A DNA stretch of 64,000 bases from Rhodanobacter sp. (lineage in GTDB: Bacteria > Pseudomonadota > Gammaproteobacteria > Xanthomonadales > Rhodanobacteraceae): assembly GCA_004298015.1 (NCBI GenBank), contig SCSE01000062.1, forward strand, positions 62,001 to 126,000. Reading direction: 5' to 3'. The translations under genes were made by a program, and so were the position numbers. How positions within the stretch are numbered: position 1 is the first letter of the stretch; each line of letters begins with the position of its first letter. Shown one piece after another: positions 41,862-50,949 of this stretch. The notes under the pieces are model-generated. The model was not told the origin of the DNA and ran no database searches. It was given only the letters and a program-made list of their open reading frames with translations.

Positions 41862-44471
41862 GTGGAGCAGGAAAAAATCGAGCCGGTGCTGAGCGCCGAG
41901 CAGGTTCTGGCGCCGCCGAGCCAGCGCATGGTGTTGCTGCGTCGGGCGGCCGGGCCGGTGTTGTCGGTGGCGATGTTGTGTCTGGCGCTGTGGGCGCTGC
42001 ACCTGCTGGCCCGCGAGGTGGACTACCACCAGGTTCGCCGCTATGTGCAGGGGCTGTCAGACGATCGTCTGCTGCTGGCGATGCTGTTCACCACGCTCGG
42101 CTATGCGGTGATGACGCTGTACGACCGTTTCGGGCTGGCCTCGATCGGACGGCAGTTACCGTGGCGCCGGGTCAGCCTGATCGCCTTCATCAGCTATGCG
42201 TTCAGCAATGCGGTGGGCATGTCGTTGCTGGTCTCCGGCTCGATCCGCTACCGCTTCTATATCCAGAACGGCCTGTCCACCGGCGAGGTGGCCCGGGTGG
42301 TGCTGTTCTGCACCACCAGCTTCTGGCTCGGCTTGCTGACGCTGAGCGGGGTGACGCTGTGGTATGTGGCATTGCCGGTTGATTTCCCGCTGGCCACGCT
42401 GCGGCTGCCGGCGGCGGCGTTGCTGACCCTTCTGCCACTGGCCTGGCTGGTACTCGGTGGGCTGGTCAAGCGGCCCTTGCGGGTCTGGCACTGGCATCTG
42501 AGCCTGCCCTCGGTGAGCACCGGGGTACGGCAGATCCTGGTGGGCGCCTTCGACTGGGCGCTGGCTGCGGCCGTGCTGTATGTGCTGATGCCGGACCAGC
42601 TGAACCAGGGGTTCGGGCATTTCCTGGCGATCTTCATGATTGCGCAGATGATCGGCTTGATCAGCCACGTGCCGGGCGGGCTGGGCGTGTTCGAGGCGGT
42701 GATGCTGGCCGGTTTCGGTGCCACCGGCAACGAGGCGTTGACCGCGCCGATCCTGGGTGCGCTGGCGGCTTTCCGGGTGGTTTATTACCTGTTGCCGCTA
42801 TGTGCGGCGACCGTGCTGGTGTTGCAGCGCGAGGCGCGCGGCCTGCGCCAGAAAGCGCTGCTGAAGCCGTGGTTCACCGGTCTTCTGCCCTCGTTTTTCG
42901 CTGGCCTCACCCTGGTGTCCGGCGTGGTATTGCTGTTCTCCGGCGCGACCCGGGCGGTACCCGATCGGATGGCAATCCTGCGCCATCTGGTGCCGCTATC
43001 GGTGCTGGAGGTTTCGCACCTGCTGGCCAGCGTGATCGGTATGCTGCTGCTTATCCTGGCCCGCGGCCTGCAACGCCGGCTGGACGCGGCGTATGTGCTG
43101 ACCCTGGTGTTGCTGGTGGCCGGTGCGGTGTTTTCGCTGCTCAAAGGCATCGACTACGAAGAGGCCGCCCTGCTGACGCTGCTGGCGATGGCGTTGGCGC
43201 CGGCACACCGGTTGTTCTACCGGCGTGCCTCGCTGTTCAGCACCAGCTTCTCAGTGGGCTGGGTACTGGCGATCGTGGCGATTCTCGGCTGCGCCACCTG
43301 GCTGGTGATGTTCAGCTACAAGCATGTCGAGTATAGCGACACGCTGTGGTGGGAGTTCAGCTTTCACCAGAGTGGCGCGCCGCGTGCGTTGCGGGCGCTG
43401 GTGGCGGCCGCGGCCGCCGGCATGCTGTTTGCATTGGCCAGCCTGATCCGTCCGCTGCGCTTGTCGCGTGAGCCGCCCGGCGAAGCGGAGCTGGCGCAGG
43501 CGTTGCCGCTGATCAAGCAATTTCCCTCGGCGCAGGCGCATCTGGCGTTGATGGCCGACAAGACCTTGCTGTTCGACGCCGCGCACAAGGCGTTCGTGAT
43601 GTACGGCGTCGCCGGCCGCAGCTGGATCACCATGGGCGACCCGGTCGGCGTGGACGAGGATGCACGGCGCGAACTGGTGTGGGCCTTTCTGGAGCAGTGC
43701 GAGCACGCCGGCGGCTGGCCGGTGTTCTACCAGGTCAGCCCGGCCGCGCTGGATCTGTACCTGGAAGTGGGCATGAATCTGCTGAAAATCGGTGAGGAGG
43801 CGCGGGTGCGACTGGATACCTTCAACCTCGACGGCAAGTCGAAAAAGACCTTGCGCGGCACCGTCAACAAGCTGGCTCGCGACGGTCTGCGGCTGGAGAT
43901 CGTGCCGGCCGAGTCGGTGGGGGCGCTGCTGCCGCGCCTGAAGCAGGTCTCCGATGCCTGGATGCGTGACAAGAAGGTGCGCGAGAAGCGCTTTTCCATG
44001 GGCGCTTTCGATCCGCGCTATCTGGTGCGCACGCCGATGGCGGTGGTCTGGCAGGGTGAGCAGGTGGTGGCGTTCGCCAACCTGTTTCTCAGCGATACCC
44101 GGCAGGAGGCCTCGGTGGACCTGATGCGCCATCTCCCGGATGGGCCGACCGGCATCATGGACTACCTGTTCGTCGAACTGATGCTGTGGGCGCGGCAAGA
44201 GGGCTATCGCTGGTTCAATCTCGGTATGGCGCCGCTGGCAGGCCTGCAGAACCGGCGCCAGGCGCCGCTGTGGAACCGTTTCGGTGCGCTGGTGTTCGGT
44301 CGCGGCGAACGTTTCTACAATTTTCGCGGTCTGCAACGCTACAAGGACAAATTCGACCCCGAATGGGAGCCACGCTACATGGCCGTACCCCGCGGCATCG
44401 CACTGCCGATGATCCTGACCAACGTGGCCAGCCTGATCTCCGGCGGACTCTCCGGCGTGGTACGCCGATGA
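41862..44471 (+). CDS. mprF: Bifunctional lysylphosphatidylglycerol flippase/synthetase MprF
   Basis: N-terminal multi-TM flippase plus C-terminal GFYVARRG-like catalytic domain (FVMYGVAGRSWITMGDPVG...DYLFVELMLWARQEGYRWFNLGMAPLAGL). Confidence 0.93.
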   Translation: MEQEKIEPVLSAEQVLAPPSQRMVLLRRAAGPVLSVAMLCLALWALHLLAREVDYHQVRRYVQGLSDDRLLLAMLFTTLGYAVMTLYDRFGLASIGRQLPWRRVSLIAFISYAFSNAVGMSLLVSGSIRYRFYIQNGLSTGEVARVVLFCTTSFWLGLLTLSGVTLWYVALPVDFPLATLRLPAAALLTLLPLAWLVLGGLVKRPLRVWHWHLSLPSVSTGVRQILVGAFDWALAAAVLYVLMPDQLNQGFGHFLAIFMIAQMIGLISHVPGGLGVFEAVMLAGFGATGNEALTAPILGALAAFRVVYYLLPLCAATVLVLQREARGLRQKALLKPWFTGLLPSFFAGLTLVSGVVLLFSGATRAVPDRMAILRHLVPLSVLEVSHLLASVIGMLLLILARGLQRRLDAAYVLTLVLLVAGAVFSLLKGIDYEEAALLTLLAMALAPAHRLFYRRASLFSTSFSVGWVLAIVAILGCATWLVMFSYKHVEYSDTLWWEFSFHQSGAPRALRALVAAAAAGMLFALASLIRPLRLSREPPGEAELAQALPLIKQFPSAQAHLALMADKTLLFDAAHKAFVMYGVAGRSWITMGDPVGVDEDARRELVWAFLEQCEHAGGWPVFYQVSPAALDLYLEVGMNLLKIGEEARVRLDTFNLDGKSKKTLRGTVNKLARDGLRLEIVPAESVGALLPRLKQVSDAWMRDKKVREKRFSMGAFDPRYLVRTPMAVVWQGEQVVAFANLFLSDTRQEASVDLMRHLPDGPTGIMDYLFVELMLWARQEGYRWFNLGMAPLAGLQNRRQAPLWNRFGALVFGRGERFYNFRGLQRYKDKFDPEWEPRYMAVPRGIALPMILTNVASLISGGLSGVVRR

Positions 44472-45280
44472 AACACAGGAAGACAATCATGCTGGCCACC
44501 GTGGGTGCGGGTCTGATGGGTATCGCGCTGATCTGGAACCCGTTCTCCCGGGTCAGCCTGGAAAAGGCCACCGTAGTGCTGCCGGCCAGCACTACCGTGG
44601 CGGCGCCTGCCGGCAAGGCCGACGTGATGACCATCATCTATTCCGGCGACGGCGGCTGGGCCGACCTCGACAAGCAGCTGGGCAAGGCCTTCGTCGCCGA
44701 CGGCATCCCGGTACTCGGCGTCAGCACCTTCAAGTATTTCTGGCGCAACCGCTCGCCCGAGCAGTCGGCCGCGCAACTCGATGCGTTGATGACCAAGTAT
44801 CTGGCGAAGTGGCACAAACGGCGCGTATGGATGGTGGGCTTCTCGTTCGGGGCCGACGTGCTGCCGACCATCATCGACAAGTTGAGCCCCGCCAACCGCG
44901 CGCGGATCAGCCAGTTGGTACTGCTGTCCCCGGGCAGGGACCTCAACTTCGAGATCGAGCTGCAGGGCTACATGATCAGTCCCGGCTGGTGGAAGGAACA
45001 CCTCAAGGCGCTGCTGGCGCACATCAACCCGGTCAGGCATTACCCCTCGCTGCCCCCGCTGCTGGCACTGCAGGGCAAGCCACCGGTGGCCTGTTACTAC
45101 GGCTTCGACGACAGTGCCGACAGCCTCTGCACCGAGCCGAACCTGCCGGCCTGGGTCACCGTGCACGGCAAGAAAGGCGGCCACCATTTCGACGGCGGCT
45201 ATCAGCCGCTGGCGGCACAGATGTTGCGGGAGATGCCGACGGGATCTGCAGAATCGGCTACCGCCGGCGTTGCGCCATGA
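44468..45280 (+). CDS. AcvB/VirJ family protein
   Basis: VMTIIYSGDGGWADLDKQLGKAFVADGIPVLGVSTFKYFWRNRSPEQSAAQL; 4-bp overlap with mprF. Confidence 0.9.
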   Translation: MKHRKTIMLATVGAGLMGIALIWNPFSRVSLEKATVVLPASTTVAAPAGKADVMTIIYSGDGGWADLDKQLGKAFVADGIPVLGVSTFKYFWRNRSPEQSAAQLDALMTKYLAKWHKRRVWMVGFSFGADVLPTIIDKLSPANRARISQLVLLSPGRDLNFEIELQGYMISPGWWKEHLKALLAHINPVRHYPSLPPLLALQGKPPVACYYGFDDSADSLCTEPNLPAWVTVHGKKGGHHFDGGYQPLAAQMLREMPTGSAESATAGVAP

Positions 45281-45321
45281 GTGTGCCTTGCGGACGAGCG
45301 GGGTACGGGCCCAGGCGCCAT

Positions 45322-45382
45322 CACGCGGTACAGCGCGCCGACCAATTCGATATGAAGAAGACGGGACGTATCAGCCGGTCAC
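45322..45382. repeat. Repeat copy A flanking the bc1-type cluster
   Basis: GCGGTACAGCGCGCCGACCAATTCGATATGAAGAAGACGGGACGTATCAGCCGG; related to 50950-51004. Confidence 0.55.
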
Positions 45383-45499
45383 ACGGCGCGATGTCGCGAA
45401 GATAGACCTTTGTCCCGAGCCTTTGCCCGCAAGCAGCGGCGAAGCTGGCAGGCAACGGCTGGCTCGAGTGCTCCGTTCGGCACACGGTGCCGGCCCATC

Positions 45500-46288
45500 T
45501 CAACGATCCTCGTGTTCGTTACGCAGCCACAGCGGGCTGTGGCCGGCCGCAGCGGGGCCCATGGCATAGAGATACGGGCCGGTGACGCTGTCGGGATACG
45601 GGTGCGCATCCGGCGCCTCGCCTGGATAGTGTTGATGCCTTCCCGCAGTCATCACCGGGCCGGTATCAACGCCGAAGATGCGTACAGGTTGCGAGCTTTC
45701 AAGGTGGTATTCCTCGGCGAGTACCTGCAGCAGCGCCTGCTGACCGGCCTTGGCCATGGCAAATCCGCCCCAGTAGGCGCGGCTCGACTGGTGCAAGGAA
45801 AAGCCGATTACCGGATCGGGTGCCTTGCGCAGCAGGGGTAAGCACCACTGCGTGAGGAAGAAAGGAGCGGCGAGGTTGACGTTCATCACTTTGGACCATG
45901 TCGCCGGCGCATAGTGTTCAAACGGACTGAGCGCGCCGATCCAGGAAGCGTTGTTGAGTAGGCCATCGAGTCTGCCGAGGTGTTCTTCAATATGCCTGAC
46001 GATATCGCGCAGACCATCGATGGTGATCCCGGAAAGGTCCGCCGGACACAGGACCGGGGCGACCGCCTCGAGTTCGAGGATGTCGTCGTTCAGCGCTTCA
46101 AGCCCCTTCCGGTTCCAGTCGAGCAGGACCAGTCGTGCCCCATGCCTGGCATAGCGCAGGGCGACCGAGCGACCGATGCCTTCGGCGGCGCCGGTAATCA
46201 GGATTACCCTTCCGCTCAGAAGATCCGGTGGGGCCTCGTAGTGGAGCAATTGGTGATAATCGGTCGGATCGGTTTCGGGGTTTTTCAT
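45500..46288 (-). CDS. Short-chain dehydrogenase, YciK-like (SdrA candidate)
   Basis: YEAPPDLLSGRVILITGAAEGIGRSVALRYARHGARLVLLDWN...LLNNASWIGALSPFEHYAPATWSKVMNVNLAAPF. Confidence 0.85.
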   Translation of the reverse strand: MKNPETDPTDYHQLLHYEAPPDLLSGRVILITGAAEGIGRSVALRYARHGARLVLLDWNRKGLEALNDDILELEAVAPVLCPADLSGITIDGLRDIVRHIEEHLGRLDGLLNNASWIGALSPFEHYAPATWSKVMNVNLAAPFFLTQWCLPLLRKAPDPVIGFSLHQSSRAYWGGFAMAKAGQQALLQVLAEEYHLESSQPVRIFGVDTGPVMTAGRHQHYPGEAPDAHPYPDSVTGPYLYAMGPAAAGHSPLWLRNEHEDR

Positions 46289-46585
46289 GGGTGTCGTTCC
46301 GCGCAGTGAGAACAAGCCACGACACGGTTGTGCGATGAAGCATCCGGACCGATGTCGCGCTCATGATGAAAGCATAACGCAAGGCGATTTGCGGACTAAC
46401 CTGCATCCAAAATCTATAGTCGATGTCAAGCCACGAGAATAGCCGAAAATATGTATGTGCGAGGTAGTTGGTCAGGGGCGGAATGACGCAGGATATGAAA
46501 AATTGACGGAGGTCAAGTGAGTCGTCAACAAGGCCTGCTAGATTTACATGATTCGTCCAATACAAATGGCGTAAAGGCGAAGGTC

Positions 46586-47272
46586 ATGACCAATGAAACA
46601 ACACGAGCGGAAGGCATGGATGCAGTATTCATGGATTCGATCCGGCCTGCGCAGGAGATGCGCAAGGATCGCAGGCACTTCCTGATCTCTGCCGCAGGGG
46701 TTCTCGGGGCCGGTGCGGTCGGGCTCTTCGCCGACGTGCTGATCGACAACATGAATCCTGGCAAGGCAGTGGAAGCGCTCGGCGCGCCTATCGACGTGGA
46801 TGTGAGCAAGATGGAGCCGGGTCAATTGATTCTGGCCGAATGGAAAAAGAAGCCGATCTGGATATTGAAACGCGAGGCGTGGATGCTCAAGACTCTTTCG
46901 GAGCCGTCCTTGCTGCGGCGACTGAAGGATCCTGAAAGCAAGCAAAATCAGCAGCCTGCGTCTAAATTCATCAATGGGAACTACCGTGCGCTGCAGCCGG
47001 AAATGTTCATTGCCGTGGCCCTGTGTACGCACATGCAATGCATTCCGGATTACCGTCCGGCTCCGCACACCGTGACACCGTGGTGGCCTGGTGGATTTCA
47101 CTGTGCCTGCCACGGCTCCATGTATGATTTTTCCGCGCGGGTGATTGAGGGTTCTCCGGCACCTTTGAACATACCGGTTCCGCCGTATTACTGGAAAACG
47201 CCGATGGTGGCGCATATCGGCGAGATGAATGGCAGCGGACTCGACAAGAACTGGACCCCGGATATCTGGTGA
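46586..47272 (+). CDS. petA: Ubiquinol-cytochrome c reductase Rieske iron-sulfur subunit (divergent); alternative GTG start at 46517
   Basis: Tat-like RRHFLISAAGVLGAGAVG; CTHMQC...CACHGSMYDFSARVIEGSPAPLNIPVPPYYW. Confidence 0.9.
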   Translation: MTNETTRAEGMDAVFMDSIRPAQEMRKDRRHFLISAAGVLGAGAVGLFADVLIDNMNPGKAVEALGAPIDVDVSKMEPGQLILAEWKKKPIWILKREAWMLKTLSEPSLLRRLKDPESKQNQQPASKFINGNYRALQPEMFIAVALCTHMQCIPDYRPAPHTVTPWWPGGFHCACHGSMYDFSARVIEGSPAPLNIPVPPYYWKTPMVAHIGEMNGSGLDKNWTPDIW

Positions 47273-47338
47273 TCACGAGATGCCGGTTGGAAAATATCCA
47301 TCCTGCGAATACTGCACTAATCAAAGAGTCCGGACGAC

Positions 47339-48148
47339 ATGAGCGCAATAAAATCCGTTTTTGCAGCGATTATTCTGGCGTTTATTCCTATTCACGGTGT
47401 GCAGGCCAAGGACGACTATCACGGCGTGCCGAACAATCTCGATGCGGCGAAAGGATCGCATCAGGTTGTGGTGTGTTCGGCGTGCCACGGAACGAACGGA
47501 ATAGGCGCCACCTCGGACTATCCGAATCTTGCCGGTCAGCAATACAACTATGTGCTCAAACAATTGGAAGATTTTCGTGACGGCAGACGAAAGTCGAGCA
47601 TCATGACCGGGATGGCGATGACCATTCCGGCATCGAAGGAAAATCAGAATTTGAAAGATATTGCGACCTATTTTTCACAAATGAAGCCCGCATGGGCAGG
47701 GCATGCGGAACAGCCCGCAAATTCCTCCGACGCGGCGCAGGTGAAGATCGGGCAGGTGATTTATACCCTGGGTGCGGCTGACGATGGCATTCCGTCCTGC
47801 GCCGCCTGCCACGGACTCGATGGCGAGGGGAACGGACCCATGGCGATCCCCGCGCTGGCGGCCCAGCACCAGGCGTACGTGATCGCGCAGTTGAACCAGT
47901 TTGCCAGTGGCGCCCGGGACAACAGTGCCGGTCACGTCATGCACGTGATTGCGCGGGCCATGACCGCATCGCAACGGGTTGCGGTGGCCGCCTACGTACG
48001 GCAATTGAATCCTGCGACGACGCTTGGAATGGGTCCGAAGGACTTTGCGGCCTATTCAAAGCTGCAAGCTGCGAAAACGCCCGTTCGCGCGGACGAGCCC
48101 GCAAAGGGTGCCCCCGCTGCAGCCGCCTCCACCGGGACACGACATTGA
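47339..48148 (+). CDS. Diheme cytochrome c (cytochrome c4-like)
   Basis: Signal peptide; two heme motifs CSACH and CAACH with QLNQFASGARDN / QLEDFRDGRRKS repeats. Confidence 0.88.
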   Translation: MSAIKSVFAAIILAFIPIHGVQAKDDYHGVPNNLDAAKGSHQVVVCSACHGTNGIGATSDYPNLAGQQYNYVLKQLEDFRDGRRKSSIMTGMAMTIPASKENQNLKDIATYFSQMKPAWAGHAEQPANSSDAAQVKIGQVIYTLGAADDGIPSCAACHGLDGEGNGPMAIPALAAQHQAYVIAQLNQFASGARDNSAGHVMHVIARAMTASQRVAVAAYVRQLNPATTLGMGPKDFAAYSKLQAAKTPVRADEPAKGAPAAAASTGTRH

Positions 48149-48236
48149 GCGGGCCGTCGGGTGCGCCGGCTGGGTTTCCGTGCACCAGCGCTCCGCAACC
48201 GGCAGGACATTCACCTACGGGAAGGTCTGACAATCC

Positions 48237-49670
48237 ATGAACAGCATCAAACAATCGAGACTGCGCGGCGTGTTCGACTGGTTTGACCACAGGCTGCCGA
48301 TTTCCTCTTTGTGGCGCAGTCAGCTGACCGAATACCCCGCGCCGAAGAATTTCAACCTGTGGTATTTCTTCGGTTCGCTGGCAATGCTGGTACTGGTGAT
48401 GCAGCTTGCCACGGGGTTGTTTCTGGCTATCCACTACCAACCCAATCCGCAGCTGGCCTACTGGTCGGTGATCCGGACGATCCAGCGGGATTCGCACTGG
48501 GGTTGGCTGATCCGTTACATGCACATCGTCGGTGCCTCGGCATTCTTCGTGCTGGTTTACCTGCACATGTACCGCGGGATCATGTACGGCTCGTACAAGA
48601 AACCGCGCGAGCTGCTCTGGCTGGTCGGGATCTTCATCTATCTGGCCCTGGCGGCTGAAGCGTTTCTCGGATACCTGCTTCCCTGGGGTCAGATGTCGTA
48701 TTGGGGTTCGGCCGTGGTCACCAACTTCGTGACTGCGATCCCGGCCATCGGCAAGCCGATCGCCGAATGGATGCGCGGTTCATTCGTGGTGGGCCTGCCG
48801 ACGCTGAACCGGTTCTTCGTGTTCCACGTCTTTTTGATGCCGGTGCTGCTGTTGGCACTGGTGCTGCTGCACCTGATCGCCCTGCACCAGGTAGGGTCGA
48901 ACAATCCGGATGGCGTGGAGATTCACGACAACACCAATGAGTCGTCGTGGCCCCGCGACGGCATTCCCTTCCACCCGTATTACACGGTGAAGGACCTGTT
49001 CGGCGTGAGCGTGTTCTTTGTCATCTTCTTCTGGTTCGTGTTCTACAAACCGGATGGTTGGGGCTTGCTGCTGGACAAGCTCAATTATACGCCGGCGAAC
49101 ATCCTGCATACCCCCAGCGACATCCATCCGCTGTGGTTCTTCCTGCCGTTTTACGCGATGTTGCGGGGGGTTCCAGACAAGCTCTACGGGATCATGGCCT
49201 TCGCCGGCTCTTTCGCGCTGCTGGCCTGCCTGCCATTGCTGGACCGCAACCCGATTCGCTCGATCCGTTATCGCTCGGTTGCCTACAAGATCAATATTCT
49301 GGCCATGGCGTCCTCCTTCATCTGGCTGGGACTTGTGGCACACGGGCTGGCGACTGAGCACAACATGGTTTACGGCCTGCACGTCACCGAGGTGTTCTAT
49401 GCCACGTTCCTGGTACTGCCGTTCTTCAACCGACGCCGAACGGTCCGCGCCGCGGTGATCTGGCTGGTGGTTTCCGAGGCGCTGGTCTGGTTGGTCGATG
49501 TGTGGATGTATTCCATCAACGCTCACGGCTGGGGGCTGATGCTGCTCACGGACTGGATCCCCGCGCTCTACTTGCTGGTGCTGTTCGGTCTGGCGATTGC
49601 GGTGCCGTCCATGACACATGATTCGGAGAGACTTCCGGACCGGTTGACAGCCGGTGGCATCTTCCACTGA
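48237..49670 (+). CDS. petB: Cytochrome b subunit of bc1-type complex
   Basis: FGSLAMLVLVMQLATGLFLAIHYQPNPQLAYWSVIRTIQRDSHWGWLIRYMHIVGASAFFVLVYLHMYRGIMYGSYK; PLWFFLPFYAMLR at the PEWY position. Confidence 0.94.
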   Translation: MNSIKQSRLRGVFDWFDHRLPISSLWRSQLTEYPAPKNFNLWYFFGSLAMLVLVMQLATGLFLAIHYQPNPQLAYWSVIRTIQRDSHWGWLIRYMHIVGASAFFVLVYLHMYRGIMYGSYKKPRELLWLVGIFIYLALAAEAFLGYLLPWGQMSYWGSAVVTNFVTAIPAIGKPIAEWMRGSFVVGLPTLNRFFVFHVFLMPVLLLALVLLHLIALHQVGSNNPDGVEIHDNTNESSWPRDGIPFHPYYTVKDLFGVSVFFVIFFWFVFYKPDGWGLLLDKLNYTPANILHTPSDIHPLWFFLPFYAMLRGVPDKLYGIMAFAGSFALLACLPLLDRNPIRSIRYRSVAYKINILAMASSFIWLGLVAHGLATEHNMVYGLHVTEVFYATFLVLPFFNRRRTVRAAVIWLVVSEALVWLVDVWMYSINAHGWGLMLLTDWIPALYLLVLFGLAIAVPSMTHDSERLPDRLTAGGIFH

Positions 49671-49755
49671 CCCTCTCGCGTGCGACCAGGACAGCGGCAT
49701 GTTCGTCATTCCCACGCATAGAAGACCTCTGAATTCATTCCGGCTGGATCGAGCA

Positions 49756-50568
49756 ATGACCACACAACCTTCACCGAACAGGAAAAGCCTGCCCTTGCTG
49801 CTGCTGTCCGTCGCGTTTCTGGCCCTGTTCAGCGGTGCGGCGGATGCCTCGGTGAAAACCACGCAGGCACCACTGCAGCATGTTCAGATCAATATGCTGG
49901 ACAAGGTGGCCTTGCAGAACGGGGCCCTGTATACCCTGCACACATGCACGGCATGCCACGCCCTGCAGGGTGAGCGTTACAGTTCGCTGCCATCGGTGCT
50001 CGGCCTGAGCAAGGCCCGTTTCCTGAAGATCATTGGTACCAATGGGCGGCATTATCACGACACCATGGCCACCAACATGCCGCCGGCGCTGATGAAAAAA
50101 TTCACCAGCATCATTCCTCCCGACCTTACCGATATCGCCCGTCGCCACTCCCCCTCCTGGCTGTACACCTACCTGACCTCGTTTTATGTGGATCCATCAC
50201 GTCCCAGTGGGGTCAACAATGTCGTGTTCCACAACGTGGCCATGCCCGATATATTCGCGGGCCTGCAGGGTCTGCAAAAACCGGTGACGGTCGAGGGGTT
50301 GCGCTATGGCAGCCCGGCCAGGATTGCGGTGGGGGTGAAGCCGCTTACCGCTGGCAGCATGACCAAGGCGCAGTTTGATCACACGGCAAAGGACATCGTC
50401 ACCTTCCTCTATGCGGTGGCGCATCCCCACCAGCAGGAACGGTCCCGTCTCGGGCCCTGGATCATCGGCTTGTTCCTGGCCCTGTCGGTACTGACTTATT
50501 TCATTTACAAGCTTTACTGGAGCCGGGTCATCACCAGCGACAAGCGGTGGTGGAGGGTCGGCAGATGA
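49756..50568 (+). CDS. petC: Cytochrome c1-like subunit
   Basis: CTACH heme site, RHSPSWLYTYLTSFYVDPSRPSGVNNVVFHNVAMPDIF, C-terminal TM anchor. Confidence 0.88.
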   Translation: MTTQPSPNRKSLPLLLLSVAFLALFSGAADASVKTTQAPLQHVQINMLDKVALQNGALYTLHTCTACHALQGERYSSLPSVLGLSKARFLKIIGTNGRHYHDTMATNMPPALMKKFTSIIPPDLTDIARRHSPSWLYTYLTSFYVDPSRPSGVNNVVFHNVAMPDIFAGLQGLQKPVTVEGLRYGSPARIAVGVKPLTAGSMTKAQFDHTAKDIVTFLYAVAHPHQQERSRLGPWIIGLFLALSVLTYFIYKLYWSRVITSDKRWWRVGR

Positions 50569-50927
50569 CACAGGCCATCGGTCTCTCCGTGGATTCCCCG
50601 CTGGATCGGGACGACGAGGCTGCCCAGCGCCGTTCGCTCAAGGCCTACGTGGCGCTTGCCCTGGGCTCGGTGCTGTTTATCTTCACGATCTGGTATCAGG
50701 TGTACGGCGATACCCGCAAGGACGCAGAAGCGTGGGTGGATCCATTTCTGCAGAGCCATCGTCAATGGCGACTGCGCACGGCTTTTTTATTCATGATGTG
50801 GTCGATTCTCGCCGGCTTTTGTGTGCCGTTCGGATTCGGAATTCTGGTCTTCATACCGGTATGGATAGGGTTTCTCTATCGTGTGACCCGGGGATTCGCA
50901 TGGTTTGCCATGCATCGCGTCATCTGA
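50565..50927 (+). CDS. Small membrane protein of unknown function, translationally coupled to cyt c1
   Basis: 120 aa, two to three predicted TM segments; 4-bp ATGA overlap with petC. Confidence 0.75.
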   Translation: MTQAIGLSVDSPLDRDDEAAQRRSLKAYVALALGSVLFIFTIWYQVYGDTRKDAEAWVDPFLQSHRQWRLRTAFLFMMWSILAGFCVPFGFGILVFIPVWIGFLYRVTRGFAWFAMHRVI

Positions 50928-50949
50928 TCGGCGTATGCCACGCCTCCTC

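Noticed and set aside
40887-44486. Large minus-strand ORFs opposite the OPT transporter and mprF
   Set aside because: Shadow ORFs of hydrophobic plus-strand genes (Gln/His/Arg-rich), no domain signature.
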